Shown piece after piece: positions 6,415-12,663 of a stretch of 12,663 bases of DNA. Position 1 is the stretch's first letter; each line of letters starts with the position of its first letter. The notes beneath the pieces were generated by a model. It was not told the DNA's origin. It saw nothing but the letters and a program-made list of their open reading frames with translations, and made no database searches. The stretch covers positions 1-12,663 of the forward strand of contig QHZX01000343.1 of NCBI GenBank assembly GCA_003224835.1, written 5' to 3'. The position numbers were made by a program, and so were the translations under genes. The stretch is from Acidobacteriota bacterium (GTDB lineage Bacteria; Acidobacteriota; Terriglobia; Terriglobales; Acidobacteriaceae).

Positions 6415-7392
6415 GTGTCAGAGAGCCAAAAAAGTCTGCTTTTGCTGAAACCTCGTGGGTTCTGCGCCGGAGTGGTGCGTGCCATCGATATTGTCCGCAT
6501 CGCGCTCGAAGCCTTTGGGCCGCCTATCTATGTCCGTAAGGAGATCGTCCACAATCGTTTTGTGGTTGAGGAACTGCAAGGCAAAGGCGCCATTTTTGTC
6601 GATTCGGTCGACGAGGTCCCTAATGGTGAACGCGTGATTTACAGCGCTCACGGCGTTTCTCCGGAAGTCCGCAGTGCCAGCAAAGAGCGCGGGCTGCGAG
6701 TCATTGACGCAACCTGTCCGTTGGTCACCAAGGTCCACGTTGAGGCGGTGAAGTTCGCCAAGGAAGGCTATTCGTTAATCCTGATCGGCCATCGCGACCA
6801 CGATGAAATCATCGGCACTTTGGGAGAGGCACCGGGCGTCACGCAAGTTGTAGGATCGCCTGCACAGGTCGAGACTTTGAGTGTTCCTGACCCGAATCGT
6901 GTCGCCTATCTGACACAAACAACGCTTAGTTTGGATGAAGCCAAAGACATTATTGAGGCGCTGCGCCGCAAGTTCCCCAACATTAAAGGTCCACACGCCC
7001 AGGACATTTGCTATGCAACCGAGAACCGGCAGGTCGCAGTGAAGCACGTTGCCTCAGATGCCGAGCTGTTGCTGGTAGTGGGCTCCGAAAACAGCTCGAA
7101 CTCGAATCGCTTAGTGGAAGTAGCCCGCAATTTGGGCACGCCTTCCCATTTGATCGACAGTTGTGAGGACATTCAGCCCGAGTGGCTGGAGAACGTCAAC
7201 ACGATTGCTCTAACGGCTGGTGCTTCTGCGCCGGAATGCCTGGTTGAAGAAGTGGTCGAGTTCCTGAGAACGAAGGGCTACAACAACCTGCGCGAAGTTG
7301 AAGTCATGCCGGAAAATGTGCGCTTCGGGTTGCCGCCGGAGATCGTGGAAGCAATTGCTGCAGCGCCATCGGCAGGAGTTACTGCTGATTAG
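6415..7392 (+). CDS. ispH: 4-hydroxy-3-methylbut-2-enyl diphosphate reductase (IspH/LytB)
   Basis: This 325-residue cytosolic [4Fe-4S] enzyme reduces HMBPP to IPP and DMAPP, the last step of the MEP isoprenoid pathway. All expected residues are visible: cluster cysteines Cys17 (GFCAGVVRAI), Cys101 (DATCPLVTKVH) and Cys199 (DICYATENRQ), plus His46 (EIVHN), His79 (SAHGVS), His129 and Glu131 (HRDHDEIIGT), which bind substrate or donate protons. Spacing follows the E. coli enzyme with an offset of about 5 at the N-terminus. The start is GTG at 6415, preceded by GGGAG at 6405-6409; no ATG is better placed. The shc gene begins 18 bases after the stop, so precursor supply and hopane cyclisation are probably co-transcribed. 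Confidence 0.96.
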   Translation: MSESQKSLLLLKPRGFCAGVVRAIDIVRIALEAFGPPIYVRKEIVHNRFVVEELQGKGAIFVDSVDEVPNGERVIYSAHGVSPEVRSASKERGLRVIDATCPLVTKVHVEAVKFAKEGYSLILIGHRDHDEIIGTLGEAPGVTQVVGSPAQVETLSVPDPNRVAYLTQTTLSLDEAKDIIEALRRKFPNIKGPHAQDICYATENRQVAVKHVASDAELLLVVGSENSSNSNRLVEVARNLGTPSHLIDSCEDIQPEWLENVNTIALTAGASAPECLVEEVVEFLRTKGYNNLREVEVMPENVRFGLPPEIVEAIAAAPSAGVTAD

Positions 7393-7410
7393 GAGTAAGT
7401 AGTCAAAAAT

Positions 7411-9375
7411 ATGGACGATTCATTCTCCTCCACCCCAACCCCATCAGCGCCACAACTGCGTTTCGGAAAAATTGATGATCTTGCCAGCCGCGTAGCCGCC
7501 GCTATAGACGGTTGTCGCAATCGGCTGTTTTCACAGCAGCACGAGGATGGCTACTGGTGTGGCGAACTCGAAGCCGATACCACGCTCGAGTCCGATTACA
7601 TTTTGCTGCACACTCTGCTCGGTACTGGCGATCCGGCGCGCTACCAGAAATGCGCTAATTACATCCTCCTGCACCAGAATGAAGACGGCGGCTGGCCAAT
7701 CTACAACGACGGGCCTTCAAATATCAGTGCAGCGGTCAAAGCATATTTCAGTCTCAAGCTGGCTGGATACAAACCCGATCATCCAGTGCTTGAGCGCGCA
7801 CGCCACAAAATCCTCGAACTCGGCGGCGTCACCAAGGTAAACACTTTTACAAAGATTTATCTTTGTTTCCTGGGGCAGTACGATTACGACGCGGTCCCCG
7901 CCATTCCGCCTGAGATCGTCCTCTTCCCGAACTGGTTCTGGTTCAACATCTACGAGATTTCGTCATGGTCGCGCGCGATTCTAGTCCCGCTCTCGATCGT
8001 TTACGCGAAGAAGCCATTCAAGAAAATTCCCGAGGAGATGCACATTAACGAGCTTTTCGTCGGGGGTCGCGATAAATCGCGCATGCGCCTGGAATGGAGC
8101 GAGAAGGTCGTCTCGTGGCGCAACTTCTTTTTAGTGCTCGATCGTCTAGTGCACTGGTTTGAGGCTGTGCACATCCGCCCGCTTCGTTCCATTGCTCTAA
8201 AAAAAGCCGAGAAATGGATGCTGGAACGATTCGAGATGTCGGACGGGCTGGGTGCGATTTATCCCGCAATGCTGAACGCGATCATTGCGCTGCGCTGCCT
8301 CGGATACTCGCTCGACGATCCCCAAATGATTCGGGCTCTCGATGAATTCGAAAAGCTTGGGATAGAGGAGGGCGACACCTTCCGCATGCAGCCATGTAAG
8401 TCTCCGGTGTGGGACACAGCATATGCACTGTTCGCGCTCGGTGAAGCAGGTGTTCCTCCCGATGATCCGCGAATGGTGAAAGCCGCCGACTGGACATTGC
8501 AGAAGCAGGTGCGTAATCCCGGCGACTGGGCGGTTAACAATAAAAAAGGCAAGCCGGCCGGCTGGTACTTCGAGTTCAATAACGAGTTTTATCCAGATGT
8601 CGACGATTCGGCGATGGTCGCGATTGGCCTCTCGAAAGTGGAGCACCCCAACGGCCGCTATCAGCGCGAATCGGTGCAGCGGGCAATTGACTGGATTTTT
8701 TCTATGCAGTGCAAAAATGGCGGGTGGGCTTCGTTCGACAAGGATAACGATCGAATGGTGTTCCAGCACATTCCGTTTGCCGATCATAACGCGATGCTCG
8801 ATCCGCCGACAGTGGACATTACTGGCCGCATTCTTGAAATGCTGGCGACTTATGGCTACGACAAGAATCATCGTGCGGTCAAGAAGGCGCTGAAGTTCAT
8901 CCGCGAGGAGCAGGAACCGGATGGCTCATGGTTTGGACGCTGGGGCGTGAATTACGTGTACGGCACGGCACTAGTTCTACGCGGACTGGAAGCCATCGGC
9001 ATTGATCATCACGAACCCTATGTGCAGCAAGCGGCTGAATGGATCCGCATGGTGCAAAACCCTGACGGGGGCTGGGGCGAGACCTGCGGCTCCTACGATG
9101 ATCCAAACACGAAAGGCATTGGCCCAAGCACGCCATCGCAAACTGCATGGGCAGTAATGGGTCTGCTTGCGGCCAACGATACCCGCAGCGAATCCGTCGC
9201 GCGCGGCGTTGCGTATCTTCTGAAGACTCAGAAAAAAGATGGCTCCTGGGACGAAGCTTGGTACACCGGAACCGGATTCCCGCGCGTCTTCTACCTGATG
9301 TACCACCTCTATCGCGAATACTTCCCGCTGATTGCGCTGACCACGTACAACAAAGTGATGGCCGAGAAGAATTAG
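7411..9375 (+). CDS. shc: Squalene-hopene cyclase
   Basis: The 654-residue protein has the family's usual length. It cyclises squalene to hopene/hopanol in one step at the cytoplasmic membrane face. The catalytic DxDD motif is Asp396-Val-Asp398-Asp399 in YPDVDDSAM; the middle aspartate region protonates the terminal double bond. Several QW repeats are seen: HEDGYWCGEL, QNEDGGWPIY, MQCKNGGWASF, EPDGSWFGRWG, QNPDGGWGET and QKKDGSWDEAW. The C-terminus GTGFPRVFYLMYHLYREYFP is the standard end of bacterial SHC. Start: ATG at 7411; the nearest Shine-Dalgarno, AGGAG at 7391-7395, overlaps the ispH stop and is 15 bases away, longer than usual, which suggests coupling to ispH translation or weak initiation. 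Often also called hpnF. Confidence 0.96.
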   Translation: MDDSFSSTPTPSAPQLRFGKIDDLASRVAAAIDGCRNRLFSQQHEDGYWCGELEADTTLESDYILLHTLLGTGDPARYQKCANYILLHQNEDGGWPIYNDGPSNISAAVKAYFSLKLAGYKPDHPVLERARHKILELGGVTKVNTFTKIYLCFLGQYDYDAVPAIPPEIVLFPNWFWFNIYEISSWSRAILVPLSIVYAKKPFKKIPEEMHINELFVGGRDKSRMRLEWSEKVVSWRNFFLVLDRLVHWFEAVHIRPLRSIALKKAEKWMLERFEMSDGLGAIYPAMLNAIIALRCLGYSLDDPQMIRALDEFEKLGIEEGDTFRMQPCKSPVWDTAYALFALGEAGVPPDDPRMVKAADWTLQKQVRNPGDWAVNNKKGKPAGWYFEFNNEFYPDVDDSAMVAIGLSKVEHPNGRYQRESVQRAIDWIFSMQCKNGGWASFDKDNDRMVFQHIPFADHNAMLDPPTVDITGRILEMLATYGYDKNHRAVKKALKFIREEQEPDGSWFGRWGVNYVYGTALVLRGLEAIGIDHHEPYVQQAAEWIRMVQNPDGGWGETCGSYDDPNTKGIGPSTPSQTAWAVMGLLAANDTRSESVARGVAYLLKTQKKDGSWDEAWYTGTGFPRVFYLMYHLYREYFPLIALTTYNKVMAEKN

Positions 9376-9396
9376 GCATCACCATAGGCCGCGTGT

Positions 9397-9418
9397 GGAC
9401 GGGCGCCCTCGCCCGTCC
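9397..9418. terminator. GC-rich perfect hairpin between convergent genes
   Basis: GGACGGGCG (9397-9405) and CGCCCGTCC (9410-9418) form a perfect 9-bp stem with a CCCT loop. It lies 22 bases after the shc stop and 47 bases before the end of the convergent isomerase-like gene, the place for a bidirectional terminator. No T-run follows on the plus strand, so it may instead be a REP-like interspersed palindrome; palindromes of this GGACGGGCG type recur between genes in many GC-rich genomes, in my recollection. Confidence 0.55.
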
Positions 9419-9464
9419 GGTCGCGCAACGCTCGACAACTCGATTGGCGTTCTCGGTTGCCTAT

Positions 9465-10331
9465 TTAGACAGTCAGTTTGCTGAGATACTCGTAACTAAT
9501 CTTCACGGCTTCGAGTGGCGGCTGTTCGCAGTAGTCTTGCTCCACAAAATAGTGCTGCATTCCGCCTTCTTTAGCCGCTGCGAAGATGCGCTTCCAAGCG
9601 ATCGTTCCTTGACCTACCGGCGCAAATAAACCCATCTTGGCGTCGAGTTCGTGAGAGGGCGCCGGCTTGTCCTTCATATCTTTTATGTGGAGCAGTGGAA
9701 ACCGGCCAGGATGTTTCTTGAAGTAGGCGACGGGATCCTGACCCGCGTGAGTCACCCAAAAACAATCCATCTCAAATTTCACCAGTTTCGGATCGAGCGA
9801 TTTCAACAGGTAGTCGTACGCGGTGGTATCGCCATATTTGTTGAATTCAAAATTGTGGTTGTGATAGCAGAACTGGATACCTGCTTTTTGCGTGGTCTCA
9901 GCGGCCTTGCTGAAGACCTCCACCAGCCGCTTGTAGTCATCGAATGAATTTCGCTCTTCGGGTTGCAGAATTGCATTCACCATGTATTTGAGTCCGAGCT
10001 TTTTCGCATCTTCAACATGGTGGTCCCAGTCACTCTTCACGTCCTTTAACAGGTAGTGGCCGCTTGAAGCAGTGATTCCGTTATCACTCAGTATTTTTGC
10101 GAACTCCGCCGGAGACTTCCCGTACAACGAATAAATCTCAACATCCCGGTAGCCGATCTTGGCCACCTGCTGAATGGTGCCGGCGACATCTTTTTCGAGT
10201 TGATCGCGTAGGGTGTAGAGCTGAAGTCCTACAGGTTTTCCGTAGGGATTCGCAAATAGGGACTCGGGTAGTTGGCTCGAGATCGCCAGCGTTCCCATGG
10301 CTGTGGCTCGCAAGAACTCTCTTCTATGCAT
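9465..10331 (-). CDS. Tat-exported sugar phosphate isomerase/epimerase (xylose isomerase-like TIM barrel)
   Basis: The 288-residue protein starts with a twin-arginine signal (MHRREFLRATAMG, then a short hydrophobic stretch to SLFANP), so it is exported folded, probably with a metal already bound. The rest is a xylose isomerase-like TIM barrel: KPVGLQLYTLRDQLEKD at the first strand, YRDVEIYS, YHNHNFEF, KFEMDCFWVTHAGQDP, LLHIKDMKD and YFVEQDY. The Glu, Asp and His residues in these strands are the usual divalent metal ligands. Substrate unknown; relatives act on sugars, inositols or related hydroxy-ketones. The start at 10331 is chosen because AAAGGAG (10343-10349) precedes it and the RR motif follows; an ATG at 10385 would put 18 residues before the signal. 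It sits on the opposite strand between shc and hpnA, so it is not part of their transcript. Confidence 0.87.
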   Translation of the reverse strand: MHRREFLRATAMGTLAISSQLPESLFANPYGKPVGLQLYTLRDQLEKDVAGTIQQVAKIGYRDVEIYSLYGKSPAEFAKILSDNGITASSGHYLLKDVKSDWDHHVEDAKKLGLKYMVNAILQPEERNSFDDYKRLVEVFSKAAETTQKAGIQFCYHNHNFEFNKYGDTTAYDYLLKSLDPKLVKFEMDCFWVTHAGQDPVAYFKKHPGRFPLLHIKDMKDKPAPSHELDAKMGLFAPVGQGTIAWKRIFAAAKEGGMQHYFVEQDYCEQPPLEAVKISYEYLSKLTV

Positions 10332-10342
10332 GACGAATCGCT

Positions 10343-10349
10343 CTCCTTT
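10343..10349 (-). promoter_or_regulatory. Shine-Dalgarno AAAGGAG for the isomerase-like gene
   Basis: AAAGGAG on the minus strand lies 11 bases before the ATG at 10331. It favours that start, which also places the twin-arginine motif at residues 3-4. Confidence 0.6.
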
Positions 10350-10534
10350 GGCTGCGCTCCTGAACGTTAAAAGATAGCACTCCACAGCTATAAGCGGGCA
10401 AGCCCGGCAGAATCGGTTTCGAGAACCGGACGTGCGTTGCCTATTTGGCGGTAATCGGCCGTTTCGCTCATCAATGTGTTCAGACGGTCGTCGGAAAAGA
10501 CGCCCTCGCTTCCTGCCGGTGTAACCTAAATGAA

Positions 10535-11521
10535 ATGCTCGCTTTCGTTACCGGTGCGACTGGTTTTGTTGGCAGCCACGTTGCTCAGGCTTTGGCCGAG
10601 CAGGGCGCCGACTTACGCCTGCTCGTGCGCCCGAACAGCAATAAAAAAAATATCAAAGACCTCAAAGCAGACCTGGTCGGCGGAGAGCTCCGCGATCCTG
10701 CATCGCTGGAAAAAGCTATCGCTGGATGCGAGGTCGTGTTCCACGTCGCCGCTGATTATCGCCTCTGGGTGCGCGATCCCGAAGAGATGTATCGCGCGAA
10801 TGTCGACGGCACGCGCGCCATTCTCGAAGCTGCGCGCAGGAACCGCGTGCGCCGGGTGGTCTATACCTCCAGTGTTGCGACCATGGGGTTCACTTCCAAC
10901 GGCCAGCCTGCCGACGAAAAGTCTCCGGTTTCGTTTGACAATATGATCGGCCCGTACAAGCGATCCAAGTTTATGGCCGAACAAGTCGCGATCGAAGCAG
11001 CTCGTGCAGGACAAGATGTTGTGATCGTCAACCCGAGCACGCCGGTTGGAGAGCGCGATATCAAGCCGACGCCCACGGGACGCATCGTCGTTGATTTCCT
11101 CAAGCGGAAGTTTCCCGCTTACGTCGACACAGGTCTCAACCTGGTAGATGTGAAACAGTGCGCACTCGGACATCTTGCTGCGCTCGAAAAAGGACGAAGC
11201 GGTCAGAGGTATATTCTGGGTGGGGAAAACCTCACGCTGAAGCAGATCCTTGACAAGTTGGCCGCCATTACCGGATTACCATCGCCCAGCGTTCGCGTGC
11301 CTTATGTGCTGGCGCTTGCAACTGGAGTGGTCGACGAACTGGTCACTGGCCGAATCCGCGGCCGCGAACCACGCGCGACTATTGATGCCGTCCGCATGGG
11401 ACGGAAAAAGATGTTCGTTTCATCCGCCAAAGCTGAACGCGAATTAGGATGGAAGCACGTACCGGTTGATGATGCTCTGCGCCGTGCCGCGGATTGGTTT
11501 CGCGAAAATGGGTACGCGTGA
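10535..11521 (+). CDS. hpnA: Hopanoid-associated sugar epimerase HpnA (NAD-dependent epimerase, extended SDR)
   Basis: The 328-residue protein is an extended short-chain dehydrogenase. The Rossmann NAD-binding motif VTGATGFVGSHV is at residues 5-16, VVFHVAADYRLW follows, the active-site serine is in VVYTSSVATMG, and YKRSK gives the catalytic Tyr-xxx-Lys pair. The ADYRLWV... and NPSTPVGERDIKPTPTGR stretches are characteristic of the HpnA group. HpnA proteins occur in hopanoid loci, but their exact substrate is not settled; modification of the sugar-derived C35 side chain is the usual suggestion. The start at 10535 is preferred because the Rossmann strand follows at once; an upstream ATG at 10445 adds 30 residues without family similarity. 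No clear Shine-Dalgarno is seen. The gene lies 203 bases from the isomerase start, divergent from it, and 24 bases before hpnG. Confidence 0.9.
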   Translation: MLAFVTGATGFVGSHVAQALAEQGADLRLLVRPNSNKKNIKDLKADLVGGELRDPASLEKAIAGCEVVFHVAADYRLWVRDPEEMYRANVDGTRAILEAARRNRVRRVVYTSSVATMGFTSNGQPADEKSPVSFDNMIGPYKRSKFMAEQVAIEAARAGQDVVIVNPSTPVGERDIKPTPTGRIVVDFLKRKFPAYVDTGLNLVDVKQCALGHLAALEKGRSGQRYILGGENLTLKQILDKLAAITGLPSPSVRVPYVLALATGVVDELVTGRIRGREPRATIDAVRMGRKKMFVSSAKAERELGWKHVPVDDALRRAADWFRENGYA

Positions 11522-11545
11522 GTGGTTGTCATGCACGTTTCATGA

Positions 11546-12277
11546 ATGCCTAAAATTGCCATCATCGCTGCCATCGAGCGTGAAGTCTGGCCGCTGGTCA
11601 AGACCTGGCGCTCAACAAAAACTGATCACGAAGGCCGCGAATTCACCTTCTATGAAAGTGGATATGCAGTCGCAGTCTGCAGTGGAATAGGATCTGACTA
11701 CGCTCGGCGCGGCGCCGAAGCGATAATCGCGAGATATTCTCCGGAACTCCTTATTTCGGCTGGGATAGCCGGTGCTCTTGTTCCAGAACTCCGCGTCGGT
11801 GACACGGTTTTTCCCACAGTTGTCATTGACGCACGCGACGCCAGCCGCCATGAAACATCAATTCGAGACCCTGCACTCAGCAACAGTCCGCTGGCACGTA
11901 CCGTTCTGGTGAGCTCGCCGGAAGTGGCTGGCGCAGCTCAAAAGCGACAGCTGGCAAAATCGTACGGCGCGCACCTGGTTGACATGGAAGGAGCGTCGGT
12001 TGCCCGCGCGGCTCAGGTTCACAACCTTCCATTTCTGGCGGTCAAAGGTATTTCGGACGACGTGAATTTCGAGATATTCGAACTGAATCGTTTCATTCGC
12101 GACGGAAAATTCGCAACGAAGGTGTTTGTCTTTTATCTCCTGCCTCGCCCGTGGCTGTGGTTGAAAATGATTCGCCTGGCTCGTAACACTCAACTTGCAT
12201 CTGAAAATTTATGTGCCTGGCTGCGCGAAAGCGCCCTGACAAATACAATAGTTCCGGGCATAATTTCGCGGCGTTAA
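11546..12277 (+). CDS. hpnG: HpnG, adenosylhopane nucleosidase/phosphorylase (PNP/UDP phosphorylase superfamily)
   Basis: The 243-residue protein is related to MTA/SAH nucleosidases. The N-terminal strand KIAIIAAIEREVWPL, the SGIGSDYARRGAEA loop, LISAGIAGAL (69-78), VDMEGASVARAA with Asp146 and Glu148 (ribose-binding glutamate) and the catalytic-type aspartate in VKGISDD (Asp171) mark the family. HpnG removes adenine from adenosylhopane to give ribosylhopane or its phosphate. The C-terminal part, about 188-225, has an aromatic, basic stretch (LLPRPWLWLKMIRLARN) that could dip into the membrane, which would suit a substrate anchored by its hopane rings; this is inference. It starts 24 bases after hpnA with no strong Shine-Dalgarno. 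HpnH, the enzyme that supplies adenosylhopane, is not seen in the window. Confidence 0.87.
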   Translation: MPKIAIIAAIEREVWPLVKTWRSTKTDHEGREFTFYESGYAVAVCSGIGSDYARRGAEAIIARYSPELLISAGIAGALVPELRVGDTVFPTVVIDARDASRHETSIRDPALSNSPLARTVLVSSPEVAGAAQKRQLAKSYGAHLVDMEGASVARAAQVHNLPFLAVKGISDDVNFEIFELNRFIRDGKFATKVFVFYLLPRPWLWLKMIRLARNTQLASENLCAWLRESALTNTIVPGIISRR

Positions 12278-12284
12278 TCCTGAG

Positions 12285-12663
12285 ATGGCCATTGCAGAGC
12301 AACTGACCTCGAACCAAATTCAAGGCAAGATCCCGGCGACCATGACCGCAGCCGTGTACCGCGGCAGGAACGACGTTAGGCTCGAAACCGTACCTGTACC
12401 GCAAATCGGTCGCGGCGAAATCCTGATTAAAGTCCACACTTGTGGAATCTGCGGAACCGACCTTAAGAAGATCGCAACCGGATCCCACTCAGCGCCGCGG
12501 ATCTTCGGGCATGAAACTGCCGGAACAGTTGCAGCGACCGGCCCCGGCGTCATGGAATTCTTGGTCGGCGAGCGGGTCATGGTGTTCCATCACATTCCCT
12601 GTGGAGAGTGCTATTACTGCCTGCAGAAAACATTTGCGCAGTGCGAGACCTATAAAAAAGTGG
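12285..12663 (+). CDS. Zinc-dependent medium-chain alcohol dehydrogenase, 5' part (runs off window)
   Basis: The first 126 residues are open to the end of the window. The GroES-like catalytic domain is clear: VPVPQIGRGEILIKV, catalytic zinc ligand Cys56 in CGICGTD (53-59), His76-Glu77 in FGHETAG, and a structural zinc site Cys106-x2-Cys109-x2-Cys112-x7-Cys120. The layout resembles the threonine/sorbitol dehydrogenase branch of the family; the NAD(P)-binding domain is beyond the window. The first ATG (12285) is seven bases after hpnG and adds 19 residues before MTAAVYRGRNDVRLE, which is where family members usually begin, so ATG 12342 is a possible start. Neither has a good Shine-Dalgarno. Close linkage to hpnG suggests one transcript and a role in hopanoid side-chain formation, perhaps reduction of ribosylhopane; that role is inference. 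Confidence 0.87.
   Translation, partial: MAIAEQLTSNQIQGKIPATMTAAVYRGRNDVRLETVPVPQIGRGEILIKVHTCGICGTDLKKIATGSHSAPRIFGHETAGTVAATGPGVMEFLVGERVMVFHHIPCGECYYCLQKTFAQCETYKKV

Noticed and set aside
6318..6539. A 73-residue plus-strand open frame overlapping the ispH start
   Set aside because: It runs out of frame into ispH, has no domain and no Shine-Dalgarno, and the IspH frame is certain.
8197..8871. A 224-residue minus-strand open frame inside shc
   Set aside because: It is antisense to the conserved SHC core, including the DxDD codons; composition and lack of any motif mark it as a shadow.
10445..10534. N-terminal 30-codon extension of hpnA
   Set aside because: It has no family similarity, and the Rossmann strand expected at the N-terminus starts right after Met at 10535.
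1..12663. tRNA, rRNA, CRISPR arrays or prophage genes
   Set aside because: No tRNA T-arm pattern, no spaced short direct repeats and no phage-type proteins were found on either strand by reading.

Overview
The window reads as ordinary chromosome of a soil-type bacterium, most likely an Acidobacteriota (Terriglobia/Koribacter-like). That placement is inferred from gene types only: a TPR protein with the N-terminal style common in that phylum, a receiver-PilZ protein, a tandem pair of secreted M16 peptidases, a Tat-exported sugar isomerase-like protein and a hopanoid locus. No phage, plasmid, CRISPR, transposase, rRNA or tRNA was recognised.

Layout. 1-699 is the 3' end of a TPR gene cut by the window edge. 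799-1383 is a DJ-1/PfpI family gene. 1384-2185 looks intergenic but is filled by a very clean rearrangement: bases 1408-2115 (708 bp) are the reverse complement of what must once have been the continuous stretch from the end of the pfpI-like gene, across a short intergenic spacer, into the first 144 codons of the next gene. The result is a duplicated pfpI tail (172 bp arms), an inverted 35-bp spacer present once, and a duplicated start of the receiver-PilZ gene (501 bp arms). The outer genes both stay intact (pfpI-like 799-1383; receiver-PilZ 2186-2923), and the middle holds two broken copies. 2961-5944 (minus strand) is a two-gene, translationally coupled operon of M16 metallopeptidases, one with the zinc motif and one without. 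5945-6414 is a 470-bp divergent promoter region.

6415-12663 is a hopanoid-centred region: ispH (last step of the MEP isoprenoid pathway), shc (squalene-hopene cyclase), then on the opposite strand a Tat-exported xylose-isomerase-like TIM-barrel protein, then hpnA, hpnG and the start of a zinc-dependent medium-chain dehydrogenase, which runs off the window. IspH supplies IPP/DMAPP, Shc makes the pentacyclic hopane, and HpnG removes adenine from adenosylhopane to leave ribosylhopane. The dehydrogenase starts 7 bp after hpnG, so it is a reasonable candidate for the carbonyl reduction that would turn ribosylhopane into bacteriohopanetetrol. HpnH, which makes adenosylhopane, is not in the window.

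The two points most worth a second look are the DUP-INV-DUP structure at 1236-2616, which is either a recent template-switch event or an amplification/assembly chimera, and the hpnG-linked dehydrogenase.
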